Positions 1 to 8,996 of a stretch of DNA of 57,097 nt are shown piece by piece (within the stretch, counting starts at the first letter, position 1; the number at the start of each line of letters is the position of its first letter). Position numbers and translations under genes: made by a program. The DNA is taken from NCBI GenBank assembly GCA_003520745.1, contig DOUE01000022.1, positions 10,950-68,046 on the forward strand, in the 5' to 3' direction. Below the pieces are notes generated by a model. That model had not been told where the DNA came from, made no database searches, and saw only the letters and a list, made by a program, of their open reading frames with translations. Origin of the DNA: Erysipelotrichaceae bacterium (GTDB lineage Bacteria; Bacillota_I; Bacilli_A; Erysipelotrichales; Erysipelotrichaceae).

Positions 1-851
1 ATCGGATATTTGCCACAGAGATATTCGTAGTAGTCGACCATTTCTTTGGAGGTCAAGGTCTGTTTCGTGCTCTTCTTCCAGAAATAGACTTTCTTTTCGT
101 CATCATAGAATTCACTGGCTGCAGGATCCATGGCCAAAGCGATGTCTTTGCCCGGAACATAGCCGGCTGCGATGATGGCTTCGACGATGACTTGCAGAGG
201 TTCTTCGTTGTTGCCCAAGTTCGGGGCGAATCCGCCTTCATCCCCGACGGAAGTCGCTTGGCCTTTGGCCTTCAAGACTTTCTTCAAGGCATGGAAGGTT
301 TCCGCACCCATGCGCAGCGCTTCTTTCAAGGAAGGTGCGCCGACCGGCATGATCATGTATTCTTGGAAGTCGATGGCCGCATCGGAGTGCGCACCGCCGT
401 TGATGACGTTCATCATCGGGACCGGCAAGGTCTTTCCGTTGAATCCGCCCAAGTATTTGTATAACGGCATATTGTAGTAGTCGGCCGCCGCGCGAGCGGA
501 TGCCATCGAAACGCCGAGGATCGCATTGGCGCCCAAACGGGATTTGTCATGCGTTCCATCGAGTTCGATCATCAGTTTGTCGATGCCGTTCTGATCGGTG
601 ACATCCATACCGACGACCGCGTCCGCGATGATGTCGTTGACATTGGAAACCGCTTTTTCGACGCCTTTGCCTAAGTAACGGCTCTTGTCGCCGTCACGGA
701 GTTCAAGGGCTTCGCGTTCGCCGGTGGAAGCTCCGCTGGGAACGATGGCGCGTCCGAACGCGCCGGAATCGGTGGTGACTTCTACTTCGATGGTGGGATT
801 GCCGCGCGAGTCGATGACTTCACGTGCGTAGACATCAATAATGATCGACAT
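1..851 (-). CDS. eno: Enolase, 3' end cut by window edge
   Basis: Enolase (2-phosphoglycerate to phosphoenolpyruvate, cytoplasmic, Mg-dependent). The frame runs from an ATG at 849-851 to the window edge without a stop, giving about 283 of the usual 430 or so residues. The N-terminal half is clear: MSIIIDVYAREVIDSRGNPT at the start, then SGASTGEREALELRDGD and the NGGAHSD loop. The C-terminal barrel residues lie outside the window. The start is supported by GGAGGA about 8 bases upstream. It is the third gene after pgk and tpiA, separated from tpiA by 18 bases, so the three are probably co-transcribed. Confidence 0.97.
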   Translation of the reverse strand, partial: MSIIIDVYAREVIDSRGNPTIEVEVTTDSGAFGRAIVPSGASTGEREALELRDGDKSRYLGKGVEKAVSNVNDIIADAVVGMDVTDQNGIDKLMIELDGTHDKSRLGANAILGVSMASARAAADYYNMPLYKYLGGFNGKTLPVPMMNVINGGAHSDAAIDFQEYMIMPVGAPSLKEALRMGAETFHALKKVLKAKGQATSVGDEGGFAPNLGNNEEPLQVIVEAIIAAGYVPGKDIALAMDPAASEFYDDEKKVYFWKKSTKQTLTSKEMVDYYEYLCGKYP

Positions 852-869
852 GTGTTTATCCTCCTGGAA

Positions 870-1616
870 TTACGCTTTTAAAGCGTCGATGATGGCTTTG
901 AACGAGTCGACTTTCAAGGATGCGCCTCCGATGAGGGCTCCGTCGATGTCGGCTTCCGCCATGTATTCACGGATGTTTTCGGGTTTGACCGATCCGCCGT
1001 ATTGGATACGAACTTTTTCTGCGACTTCGGGTCCGAAGTTCTTCTTCACTTCATCACGGACGATCGCACAGGTATCCTGGGCGATTTCCTTGGTGGCGTT
1101 CTTCCCGGTCCCGATCGCCCAAACCGGTTCGTAGGCGATGACCAGAGCGGCGACATTGTCGCCGGCCAAGCCGTTCAATGCGGCCGCGGTCTGCGTACGG
1201 ACGACGGATTCCGTTTCACCGGCTTCGAATTGCGCCAACGTTTCACCAACGCAAATGATCGGCGTGATCTGGTTCGCGACCAGTTTCAAGGCTTTCTTGT
1301 TGACGGTGGCATCCGTCTCGCCGAAGTAGGTGCGACGTTCGGAATGTCCGATGATGCACCACGTGACGCCGACTTCCTTCAGCATGGATACGCTGACTTC
1401 GCCGGTGAATGCGCCGCTGTCTTCGAAATGGACGTTCTGCGCGGCGATCAAGAGATGTTTCGCATGCGCGACGGATTTCTCCAAGGTAAGAAACGGTACG
1501 CCGACGCCGAAGTCGGCATCGTCGTGCAATAGCGGTTCGATCGCATCGACGAAACTAACGGCTTCGGCGATGGTCTTATTCATCTTCCAATTCCCTACGA
1601 TGATCGGTTTACGCAT
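870..1616 (-). CDS. tpiA: Triosephosphate isomerase
   Basis: Interconverts dihydroxyacetone phosphate and glyceraldehyde 3-phosphate. At 248 residues it is the normal family length. Visible active-site elements are N9 and K11 in GNWKMNK, H91 in IIGHSERR and E163 in AYEPVWAIGTG, with the phosphate-binding GGSVKPEN near the C-terminus. Its ATG shares one base with the pgk stop codon (TAATG) and a GGAG site lies inside the end of pgk, so translation is probably coupled. Glyceraldehyde 3-phosphate made here is also the two-carbon acceptor used by the transketolase of the sulfoquinovose operon at 38195-39954. Confidence 0.98.
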   Translation of the reverse strand: MRKPIIVGNWKMNKTIAEAVSFVDAIEPLLHDDADFGVGVPFLTLEKSVAHAKHLLIAAQNVHFEDSGAFTGEVSVSMLKEVGVTWCIIGHSERRTYFGETDATVNKKALKLVANQITPIICVGETLAQFEAGETESVVRTQTAAALNGLAGDNVAALVIAYEPVWAIGTGKNATKEIAQDTCAIVRDEVKKNFGPEVAEKVRIQYGGSVKPENIREYMAEADIDGALIGGASLKVDSFKAIIDALKA

Positions 1617-2815
1617 TATTTTTTCTCCTGGATGATGGCGATACCCGGCAATTCCTTGCCTTCCATGAATTCCAGGGAGGCTCCGCCTCCGGTGGAAATG
1701 TGACTGAATTTATCTTTGAATCCAAGTTGGATCGCTGCGGCCGCGGAATCCCCGCCACCGATGACGGTCATCGCACCCGGAAGTTCGGAAATCGCTTTGC
1801 AGACTTCCAAGGTACCGGCGGCGAACGGCTTCATTTCGAAGACGCCCATCGGTCCGTTCCAAACGACGGTTTTCGCTCCCAATAATTCGTTCTTGAAGAG
1901 TTCGATCGATTTCGGACCGATATCCAAGCCCATGTAGTCGGCCGGGATGTGGTCGTTGTCGACGACTTTCGTATCCGCATCTTCAGCGAACGCACTGGCC
2001 GTGATGTGGTCGACCGGCAGGACCAGTTTCCCTTTACCGCGTTCCAGGAATTCTTTCGCCAAGTCCAAACGATCGGCTTCCAGCAGAGATTTTCCGATTT
2101 CCTTGCCTTCCGCCTTCAAGAAGGTATACGCCATCCCGCCGCCGATCAACACCTTGTCGGCGATGTTCAGCAGGTTTTCGATGACCGCGATCTTGTCGGA
2201 GACTTTCGCCCCGCCCAATATCGCAACAAACGGTCGAGCCGGTTCATAGACGGCTTTGCCCAGCATATCGACTTCTTTCTCGACCAAGAAACCCAAGGCC
2301 GAAGGCAGGATTTCCGCAATCCCGACCGTCGAGGAGTGGGCGCGATGTACGGATCCGAAAGCATCCGTCACAAACAAATCGCCCAGCGACGCCCAGTACT
2401 TGCTGAGTTCGGGGTCGTTCTTGCTTTCGCCTTTTTCATAACGCGTGTTCTGAACCAACAGGATTTCCCCGTCGTTCAGCGCGGCGACGGCGGCTTCAAG
2501 TACCGGTCCGCGAGTTTCGGCGCAGAACGAAACCTTGGTGCTGACTTTTTCAGCCAACTTCACCGCAACCGGCGCCATGTTGTTCTTGGCCTTATCCGCC
2601 GCAGTGACTTCGGGGTCTTTATGATCCACCTTGCCTAAATGCGACATCAAAATGATGCGCGCCCCCTGTTCGACCAAATAGTCGATGGTCGGCAGCGCCT
2701 GTACGATACGATTATCGTCTTTGATTTTGCCTTCTTTGATCGGAACGTTAAAATCGACACGAACGATGACGCGTTTCCCTCTTACATCGAGGTCGCGCAC
2801 TGTCTGTTTTGCCAT
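1616..2815 (-). CDS. pgk: Phosphoglycerate kinase
   Basis: ATP-forming step of lower glycolysis (1,3-bisphosphoglycerate plus ADP to 3-phosphoglycerate plus ATP). It is full length at 399 residues, with the N-terminal signature VRVDFNVP at residues 18-25, the hinge-region NGPMGVFE, and the nucleotide-binding TVIGGGDSAAA and STGGGASLE near the C-terminus. The start has AGGAGGA 6-7 bases upstream. It heads pgk-tpiA-eno; gapA and a phosphoglycerate mutase, often in the same cluster, are not here, though the cluster may continue beyond the left edge after eno. Confidence 0.98.
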   Translation of the reverse strand: MAKQTVRDLDVRGKRVIVRVDFNVPIKEGKIKDDNRIVQALPTIDYLVEQGARIILMSHLGKVDHKDPEVTAADKAKNNMAPVAVKLAEKVSTKVSFCAETRGPVLEAAVAALNDGEILLVQNTRYEKGESKNDPELSKYWASLGDLFVTDAFGSVHRAHSSTVGIAEILPSALGFLVEKEVDMLGKAVYEPARPFVAILGGAKVSDKIAVIENLLNIADKVLIGGGMAYTFLKAEGKEIGKSLLEADRLDLAKEFLERGKGKLVLPVDHITASAFAEDADTKVVDNDHIPADYMGLDIGPKSIELFKNELLGAKTVVWNGPMGVFEMKPFAAGTLEVCKAISELPGAMTVIGGGDSAAAAIQLGFKDKFSHISTGGGASLEFMEGKELPGIAIIQEKK

Positions 2816-2842
2816 ATCTACATCCTCCTTGTAGTCACTCAG

Positions 2843-2871
2843 ATTATAGCATTTCCACTACCTTGAAACAA
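2843..2871 (-). promoter_or_regulatory. Promoter of pgk-tpiA-eno
   Basis: On the minus strand TTGTTT (2871-2866), a 17-base spacer and TATAAT (2848-2843), with TG one base upstream of the -10 (extended -10). Transcription would begin near 2836, leaving a leader of about 20 bases before the Shine-Dalgarno and ATG of pgk. Confidence 0.75.
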
Positions 2872-2904
2872 TGTTTTTATGCTTGTATGTTAGTCGTTTC
2901 ACAT

Positions 2905-2919
2905 ATTAAGCGCTTTCAT
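2905..2919 (-). promoter_or_regulatory. cre-like CcpA site upstream of pgk
   Basis: ATGAAAGCGCTTAAT on the minus strand fits the Bacillus cre consensus WTGNAANCGNWWNCW except at one position. It lies about 35 bases upstream of the -35 box. In Bacillus an upstream position usually goes with CcpA activation rather than repression, so glucose activation of glycolysis is the likely meaning (inference). A separate small hairpin (CGCACT, T5 loop, AGTGCG, 2923-2939) lies next to it. Confidence 0.6.
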
Positions 2920-3027
2920 TTTCGCACTTTTTTAGTGCGCTTTCCCTGCTTCCCGTTTTACTCGGAGTCCGCATTCAAGAGCTTGTCATCCAATTCCGAC
3001 CGACCCTGTTTTTAAGCGTTTTCTTAG

Positions 3028-3049
3028 AAAAAGCGTCTTTCGACGCTTT
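3028..3049 (-). terminator. Terminator after glgA
   Basis: Minus-strand stem AAAGCGTC / GACGCTTT with a GAAA tetraloop, running directly into five T residues. It lies 3 bases past the glgA stop codon and closes the glgC-glgD-glgA operon. Confidence 0.9.
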
Positions 3050-3051
3050 GA

Positions 3052-4488
3052 TCACTTCGTTTTTCTTTCGATGAGTTTCGCGTATTCTTTGGCCGACTTA
3101 CTCCAGGATACATCCTTCTTCATCGCCTGCTTCACCAGCTTTTTCCAGTTCTCAGGGTTGCGGTAATAAGTATCCAATGCGTATTTGAGGATGTGCTTGA
3201 AATCTTCACGGTTGAAATTGGTGAAGGTGAAGCCGGTCCCTTTGGTGGTGAACTCGTTGTAGGGCTCGACCGTATCCTTCAACCCGCCGGTTTCACGTAC
3301 CAGGGGAAGGGTTCCGTAATGCATGGCGATCAATTGCGAAATCCCGCACGGCTCGAACGCCGACGGCATCAGCAACATATCAGCCCCCGCATAGATGCGA
3401 TGGGCGAGTTCTTCATGGTATCCGCAATAGAAGACGGCGCGACGAGGATAGCGATATTCGATTTGACGCAGTTCGTTTTCGGTCCAATTGTCGCCGGTAC
3501 CCAGGATGATCAGTTGCATGTCCCATCCCATGATTTCGTGCATGGTTTCCATGAGGATCTGAATCCCTTTTTGGGGTGTCAGACGGCTGACCATCGCCAC
3601 CAGCATGACGCCGGGGTCTTGGCGTAGACCGAGTTCGGCTTGGATGGCCGCTTTATTGGCGGCTTTCCCTTTTTCAACCGTACGGGTATCGAAGGATTTC
3701 GCCAATGCAGTATCGACCGTCGGGTTCCATGATTTCACATCGATGCCGTTGACGATGCCATAAAGATCTTTCTTGCGCATGCGCAGGACGTCTTCCATGT
3801 GTTCGCCGAAGTCGGAGGTCAGGATTTCATGGGCATAGGTTTCGGAAACGGTCGTGACCGCGTCCGCATACAGGATGCCGGCTTTCATGAAGGAAACCAT
3901 GCCTTCATGGAAACGGAGCGTCCCGTCGAAATACATCTGGTTGGAAACGCCGATGCAACTTTCCAGTAGGCCATAGGGGAAATTCCCTTGGAAAGCTAGG
4001 TTGTGGATCGTATAGAGGGTCAGAGGTTGGGGGATGCGATGGAGATAGACGGTCTTGCATAACAACGGCAAGAACCCGGTATGCCAGTCGTGGCAATGCA
4101 GGACATCCGCCGAAATATGTTTCTCTTCGATGGCACGCAAGATCGCGTGTTGTAAGAACGAGAATCGTTCGCCGTCATCCGGATAGCCATAGTATCCTTC
4201 GCGTTCGAAATACCCCGCGTGCTCGATCAAATAGTACGTGACATCGCCCACGAGACGGGAATACAAGGTCGCCACGGTGTTCAGACTTCCGACGATGACA
4301 GGATAGGTGGCGATCTTGGTCAGGGTGTGGTGTTGGGTGCGTGCGGTTTTAAGGTATAAGGGAATGATGACCGAGACGTCGAAACCGATCGCACTCAGTT
4401 CTTGAGGCAAACTGCCGACCACATCCGCCAAACCGCCGGTCTTGACGAAGGGTAAACCCTCCGATGCGGCGAACAAGATCTTTTTCAT
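3052..4488 (-). CDS. glgA: Glycogen synthase (ADP-glucose, GT5)
   Basis: Transfers glucose from ADP-glucose to the non-reducing end of alpha-1,4-glucan. It has 478 residues, typical of bacterial GlgA. The N-terminal KTGGLADVVG carries the ADP-glucose-binding lysine K16. The C-terminal half has SRLTPQKG and SAFEPCGISQL, the latter holding the conserved catalytic-site glutamate of retaining GT-B enzymes. The start has GAGG 6 bases upstream. It is last in glgC-glgD-glgA, 7 bases after glgD, followed by a strong terminator. Confidence 0.97.
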   Translation of the reverse strand: MKKILFAASEGLPFVKTGGLADVVGSLPQELSAIGFDVSVIIPLYLKTARTQHHTLTKIATYPVIVGSLNTVATLYSRLVGDVTYYLIEHAGYFEREGYYGYPDDGERFSFLQHAILRAIEEKHISADVLHCHDWHTGFLPLLCKTVYLHRIPQPLTLYTIHNLAFQGNFPYGLLESCIGVSNQMYFDGTLRFHEGMVSFMKAGILYADAVTTVSETYAHEILTSDFGEHMEDVLRMRKKDLYGIVNGIDVKSWNPTVDTALAKSFDTRTVEKGKAANKAAIQAELGLRQDPGVMLVAMVSRLTPQKGIQILMETMHEIMGWDMQLIILGTGDNWTENELRQIEYRYPRRAVFYCGYHEELAHRIYAGADMLLMPSAFEPCGISQLIAMHYGTLPLVRETGGLKDTVEPYNEFTTKGTGFTFTNFNREDFKHILKYALDTYYRNPENWKKLVKQAMKKDVSWSKSAKEYAKLIERKTK

Positions 4489-4495
4489 ATCAACC

Positions 4496-5611
4496 TCACA
4501 GGGTATCCCGACGTTTGACGTAGATCAAATCTTCGGGTGTGCCCAAGAGTTCCTTCACATGCATGATCTTGGCATTCTTATCGACGATGCAGTACTTCAA
4601 CTTCGCATTTTCGCCGATAAAGGCGCCGGGTAGGACGATACAGTTTTCAATGACCGCCCCCGGTTTCACGATGACGCCGCGTCCTAGGACCGAATTACGC
4701 ACTTCGCCTTCGATGAAACATCCGTTGGCGATGGTCGAGAACTTGACATCCGCCAAGGGTGAATATTGGGTCGGGCAGGAGTCGTTGGTACGGGTATGGA
4801 ACGGCCACTTCGGATCGAAGAGTTCGCTCGCCTTGTCCCTGCAGATCAACTCCATGTTGGCCTTGAAATACTGGTCAAGATTGTTGATGCAGGCGACATA
4901 GCCTTTGTGGTTGTATCCGACAACGTTCAACGTATTCAGGTTGTCCCCGATGATGTCGGAGAGGGTATACATCGAACTGGTCTTCTGTGCCAACTTCACT
5001 AAGTCGATGAAGAGGTTCTTTCTCATGATATACATACGTAGCGAAACATGGCGGTTTTTGAACTTGCCTTGGTTCTTTTCAAACTTCACGATCCGTTTGT
5101 CGCGGTCCAAGGTCAAGGTGTTGATTCCGATGAACGCTTCTTTCGCATTGTCGATGGTCTTGTAGGCGACGGTGACATCGGCTCCCGATTCCATGTGGGC
5201 GGCCATGACGTCGTTGAAGTCGATCTTGGTGACCATGAAACTCGGAGCGATGACGACATATGGATACTTCGCTTCTTCGATGAACTGCATGTTCTGCATG
5301 AAGGCCGTGATGTCGTGGTTGTAGATTTCGGAATGGATGGGTTCTTCCCCGCTCAGTAAATGCAATTTACCGCGCTTTGAATTGATGTTGTATTGACGAC
5401 CCGTCCCCAGATGTTCGAAAACGGAACGCGGTTTCGACTTGACGTAGACCTGGACATGCTTGATGCCCGAATTGGTCATGTTGGAAAGCGCGAAGTCGAT
5501 CAGGCGGTAACGGCCGAGAAACGACACCGAAGGCATCGGACGATAGTCCTGCAGCCCTTCGACATATGCGGATGCGTCATCGTAGTTGATGATTCCTAAT
5601 GCGTTGCACAT
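4496..5611 (-). CDS. glgD: GlgD, regulatory subunit of ADP-glucose pyrophosphorylase
   Basis: A GlgC paralogue of the GlgD type, 371 residues. The N-terminus has LGIINYDD where catalytic GlgC proteins have the GGRGxRL nucleotide loop, so it is probably inactive or weakly active alone. It keeps LGRYRLIDFALSNM, FEHLGTG and a C-terminal hexapeptide-repeat left-handed helix (for example GCFIEGEVRNSVLGRGVIV). In Bacillus and Geobacillus, GlgD joins GlgC and raises its activity; the same is inferred here. AGGAGG supports the start. It lies 15 bases downstream of glgC. Confidence 0.95.
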   Translation of the reverse strand: MCNALGIINYDDASAYVEGLQDYRPMPSVSFLGRYRLIDFALSNMTNSGIKHVQVYVKSKPRSVFEHLGTGRQYNINSKRGKLHLLSGEEPIHSEIYNHDITAFMQNMQFIEEAKYPYVVIAPSFMVTKIDFNDVMAAHMESGADVTVAYKTIDNAKEAFIGINTLTLDRDKRIVKFEKNQGKFKNRHVSLRMYIMRKNLFIDLVKLAQKTSSMYTLSDIIGDNLNTLNVVGYNHKGYVACINNLDQYFKANMELICRDKASELFDPKWPFHTRTNDSCPTQYSPLADVKFSTIANGCFIEGEVRNSVLGRGVIVKPGAVIENCIVLPGAFIGENAKLKYCIVDKNAKIMHVKELLGTPEDLIYVKRRDTL

Positions 5612-5626
5612 GGTGTGGCCTCCTCC

Positions 5627-6757
5627 TTACGCGTGGACATTCCGGTGGATCAGTTCGATCTCACCGTCGCCAGGTTTCCCGACCTTGGCGTTTTCTTTAA
5701 TCTCGACCTCGTCCGCGACGATGACCCGTTGCACAAGAGCGCCTTTACGTACGATCGCTCCCGGCATCAAGACGGAATCGATGACTTTCGCCCCTTCTTC
5801 AACCACGCAGCTGGTGAAGAGTACGGAGTTTTCCACATGCCCGTCGACGATGCAGCCTTGGTTGATGTAGGCGTTCTTCACGGTCGCATTGCGTCCGATG
5901 TATTGCGAAGGCAAAGTGATGTCTTCGGTATAGATTTTCCAAGCAGGGTCGGAGAGATCCAGTTCGCTTCCGCGATAGATCAAATCCATGTTGGCTTCCC
6001 ATAAACTGTCGATGGTGCCGACATCCTTCCAGTATCCTTTAAAGCGGTGGGTAAACAACCGTTTCCCTGAATTCAACGCTCCCGGGATGATGTCCTTCCC
6101 GAAGTCGTGGCTGGATTTCTCCGCCTTGACATCGTCGACAAGCATCTTCCTGAGTAGTTTCCAGTTGAAGATGTAAACCCCCATGGATGCAAGGTTGCTC
6201 TTGGGTTGTTTCGGTTTTTCTTCGAATTCGACGATCCGACCTGTTTCATCCGCGTTCATGATGCCAAAGCGCGACGCTTCTTTCAGCGGGACTTCAAGCA
6301 CCGCGATCGTAATGTCCGCGTTGTTCTTCTTGTGGTCGCTCAGCATCTTGTCATAATCCATCTTGTAGATATGGTCGCCTGACAAGATCAAGACATATTC
6401 GGGGTCGTACTGGTCGAGGAAGTCGATGTTCTGCGTGATCGCATCCGCCGTCCCGCGGTACAATCCGAAGCCTTCGCTCTTTTCGCGCGGAGGCAAAACG
6501 AAAATCCCTGAATCTTTCGCATCCAAGCCCCAGCGTTGGTCTTGCGTGACATACGAATTCAAAAGCACCGATTCGTACTGGGTTAACACCCCGACGATAT
6601 TGATGTCCGAATTCGCGCAATTACTGAGCGGAAAGTCGATGATGCGATACTTCCCTCCGAAATACACAGCGGGTTTCGCGACTTTGTTGGTAAGCTCCAG
6701 CAACCGTGATCCGCGCCCGCCGGCAAGGATCATGGCCACCATCGAATGTTGGCGCAT
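5627..6757 (-). CDS. glgC: Glucose-1-phosphate adenylyltransferase
   Basis: Makes ADP-glucose from glucose 1-phosphate and ATP, the committed step of bacterial glycogen synthesis. It has 376 residues. The nucleotide-binding loop GGRGSRL is at 13-19, where most homologues have GGxGTRL. It also has KPAVYFGGKYRIIDFPLSN, ILSGDHIYKMDY, the sugar-binding VEFEEKPKQP and a C-terminal beta-helix. A GGGG site lies about 10 bases upstream. An internal ATG (residue 6) is possible but leaves an unusually short N-terminus. It heads glgC-glgD-glgA. Confidence 0.97.
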   Translation of the reverse strand: MRQHSMVAMILAGGRGSRLLELTNKVAKPAVYFGGKYRIIDFPLSNCANSDINIVGVLTQYESVLLNSYVTQDQRWGLDAKDSGIFVLPPREKSEGFGLYRGTADAITQNIDFLDQYDPEYVLILSGDHIYKMDYDKMLSDHKKNNADITIAVLEVPLKEASRFGIMNADETGRIVEFEEKPKQPKSNLASMGVYIFNWKLLRKMLVDDVKAEKSSHDFGKDIIPGALNSGKRLFTHRFKGYWKDVGTIDSLWEANMDLIYRGSELDLSDPAWKIYTEDITLPSQYIGRNATVKNAYINQGCIVDGHVENSVLFTSCVVEEGAKVIDSVLMPGAIVRKGALVQRVIVADEVEIKENAKVGKPGDGEIELIHRNVHA

Positions 6758-6777
6758 ATTATATTTGTCCCCTTTTC

Positions 6778-6824
6778 ATTATAGTTTTATTATACTCCAT
6801 TTTCGTTTTTCAACGAAATCGAGT
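6778..6824 (-). promoter_or_regulatory. Probable promoter region and inverted repeat of glgC
   Basis: Two TATAAT boxes lie on the minus strand (6794-6789 and 6783-6778), neither with a good -35 at 16-18 bases. A perfect 7-bp inverted repeat, TTTCGTT-TTTC-AACGAAA, covers 6800-6817, just where a -35 would be, and could be an operator. Which -10 is used cannot be told from sequence. Confidence 0.45.
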
Positions 6825-6883
6825 TTTGCACTTTCTTGCGATTTCACTTCAATATCGGCACTTATCCAGGACGGTGGAATAAG

Positions 6884-6904
6884 AAAAACGGAACTTAGTT
6901 CCGT
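6884..6904 (-). terminator. Terminator overlapping the folT stop codon
   Basis: Minus-strand stem ACGGAAC / GTTCCGT with loop TAA, followed by five T residues. The loop is itself the stop codon of the upstream gene, so the terminator is partly coding. Confidence 0.88.
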
Positions 6905-7746
6905 CTTCGTTCAATTAATCGTTCAATCGTACTTACAATGAAATATCCGAGTACGATATTGAGTTGGATCATCACCGTCCCCTTCACCAAACGGGGGGCG
7001 ACGCTGAACCAAAACGGGATCCCGTACATGGTTTGAAGCCAGAGCGGGGTTAAGATAAGATTGACGACGAATTCGACCAATAAGACCGCGATGACCCAAT
7101 CCGTCAATGCGAAACGCAGGTTCTTGGTTTTAAAGTAATTCGTGATGATGTTCAGCATGACGATCATGAAGGCGAAGAGGATCGTGCTGAGGATGAAGAT
7201 GCCGATCTTCGTCATCATGGAGATCTCCATGATTTCCTGGCCGACCTTCACTTCGTCGATGGTGAAGGTGAATGCCATGGCAAGAAGGTAGAACCCCCCC
7301 AACAACACATGCGGCAGGTACTTGAACTGTTTGATCTTGGTCTTGGGGATCAACATCCATAGCGCCGGCAACATCGCGACCAGGATCTTGTTGAGCGTGA
7401 ACCCGAAGAACGGGAAACCGACCGGCATGGTCAAGAGTTCAAGGACGTCTTCCATTAACCCGGCGAGAAACGCCCAGGATGGTCCGAGAAACAACCCGAT
7501 CATCATCAAAGGCAACTGGGAAAATCCGATCTTCAAACTGGGATAGCCGAACATCGGGACCATCAGGGAAAAGATCGAAAGGATGACGGAAAGCATGACC
7601 ATCAACGCCGTGAAGGTGATGGAACGGATTTCAAGTTTCAACGGAAAAAATTTGAACGTCAAAAACCCCAGGACTAGGATCGCGACGACCGCAAGTACTT
7701 GGATGACGATGGACAAACTAAGGATGGAGTCGAAAAATTCGCTCAT
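6895..7746 (-). CDS. folT: ECF transporter S component, probably folate (FolT-like)
   Basis: Integral membrane protein of 283 residues with about six or seven hydrophobic segments. After one N-terminal segment the sequence has the FolT-type features: FTALMVMLSVILSIFSL, PSLKIGFSQLP and GFTLNKILVAML. Such S components bind the vitamin and use a shared EcfA/A'/T energy module, which is not in the window. Its ATG overlaps the folC stop by 4 bases (ATGA-type), and pairing with folylpolyglutamate synthase is good evidence for folate as substrate. The stop codon sits in the terminator loop. Confidence 0.8.
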   Translation of the reverse strand: MSEFFDSILSLSIVIQVLAVVAILVLGFLTFKFFPLKLEIRSITFTALMVMLSVILSIFSLMVPMFGYPSLKIGFSQLPLMMIGLFLGPSWAFLAGLMEDVLELLTMPVGFPFFGFTLNKILVAMLPALWMLIPKTKIKQFKYLPHVLLGGFYLLAMAFTFTIDEVKVGQEIMEISMMTKIGIFILSTILFAFMIVMLNIITNYFKTKNLRFALTDWVIAVLLVEFVVNLILTPLWLQTMYGIPFWFSVAPRLVKGTVMIQLNIVLGYFIVSTIERLIERRRN

Positions 7747-8996
7747 GGGGATCGCCTTTCTAGAATTTCGTCAAGATAGTGGTTGCGGACATCGGAAATG
7801 AAATACAGGGATCCGGTGATCAGAAGACTTCCGATAGAAACGCCGCGCAGACCTTCACGCAAGGCTTCCAGGGGATCGGAAATGACTTCGACGGGTAATC
7901 CATCCGCAAGATCGACGGCTTTCGCACCACGATAGTACTGGAATTCCGTCACTATGATTCTATCACAAACACCCAGGAGTTTCTCCAACATTCCTTTGGC
8001 TTTCTTGTCTTTCAGCGCCGTGAACACCGCGACGACCGGTTGCGGGAGGGATTGGATACTGGAGAGGATGGCCGCGACCCCGTGTTCGTTGTGCGCACCG
8101 TCCAACACGATCGTGGGATTCGTGTGGACGACCTCGAAGCGTCCCTTCCACAGTGCACGCTCCAGTCCGTTCTTGATCGATTCATCGGAAACCTCCCAAC
8201 CTAGATGATCACGCAGATACAACAGCGCGTCGATCGCCAGGGATGCGTTGCTGATTTGATACAAGGCCGGTCCTTTGAGATGGATGCGATATCCCTGATA
8301 GTCGAAGGTGACCGAGGATTGATCATGGGCGATCAGGGTGGCTTCCGTGGTCAGTAACAGTTCGCTTCGTTTCTCTTCGCAAACGCGATGGAATACGTTC
8401 AAACACTCTTCTTTCTTTTCACCCGTGATCACCGGAACATGGTCCTTGATGATGCCGGCTTTTTCACCTGCGATCAGTTCCAACGTATCGCCAAGATAAT
8501 CCATATGGTCCATCCCGATGTTGGTGATCAGGGCGAGTTGGGGAAGGATGAGATTGGTGGCGTCCAACCGTCCACCTAGGCCGACTTCATAGAGCGCGAT
8601 GTCGACCGCTTCTTCTTTGAAATACGTCGCCGCCAGGACCATGTCGATCTCAAACATCGTCAGTCCGTATTTCTCGAACACGGGATAGAAGCGGTTGCCA
8701 TATTCCAGAAGTTTCTCGTCGGTGATGAAGATGTCGTTGATCCGGATCCGGTCGTTGTGGACTTCAAGGTGGGGCGATGTGAAACTTCCGACCCGGTACC
8801 CCGCTTCCTGGAGTACGCTTCTTAGGAAGTTGGTCGTACTTCCCTTCCCGTTGGTCCCGGCGATATGAACGCAAGGAACGGCGAACTGGGGTTGTCCGAG
8901 TTCGACCAACGCATCGTTGAGACGACTCAGTCCGAATCTTCCCGACGACATCCTTCGGGTGGTATAGTCGATGAATTCATGGATGGTTTGAAACAT
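7743..8996 (-). CDS. folC: Folylpolyglutamate / dihydrofolate synthase
   Basis: Adds glutamate to (dihydro)folate with ATP, which traps imported folate in the cell. The Mur-ligase-type P-loop GTNGKGST is at residues 47-54, followed by TSPHLEVHNDRIRIN and later DGAHNEHG. I chose ATG 8996 (417 residues): GGAGG lies 8 bases upstream and it overlaps the ung stop as TAATG. An in-frame TTG at 9011 would add five residues but lies within the Shine-Dalgarno sequence. Gene order ung-folC-folT is translationally overlapping throughout. Confidence 0.95.
   Translation of the reverse strand: MFQTIHEFIDYTTRRMSSGRFGLSRLNDALVELGQPQFAVPCVHIAGTNGKGSTTNFLRSVLQEAGYRVGSFTSPHLEVHNDRIRINDIFITDEKLLEYGNRFYPVFEKYGLTMFEIDMVLAATYFKEEAVDIALYEVGLGGRLDATNLILPQLALITNIGMDHMDYLGDTLELIAGEKAGIIKDHVPVITGEKKEECLNVFHRVCEEKRSELLLTTEATLIAHDQSSVTFDYQGYRIHLKGPALYQISNASLAIDALLYLRDHLGWEVSDESIKNGLERALWKGRFEVVHTNPTIVLDGAHNEHGVAAILSSIQSLPQPVVAVFTALKDKKAKGMLEKLLGVCDRIIVTEFQYYRGAKAVDLADGLPVEVISDPLEALREGLRGVSIGSLLITGSLYFISDVRNHYLDEILERRSP

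Noticed and set aside
1949..2638. 229-codon plus-strand open frame opposite pgk
   Set aside because: Antisense shadow of a clear gene, no ribosome site, Arg/Asp-rich composition typical of shadow frames.
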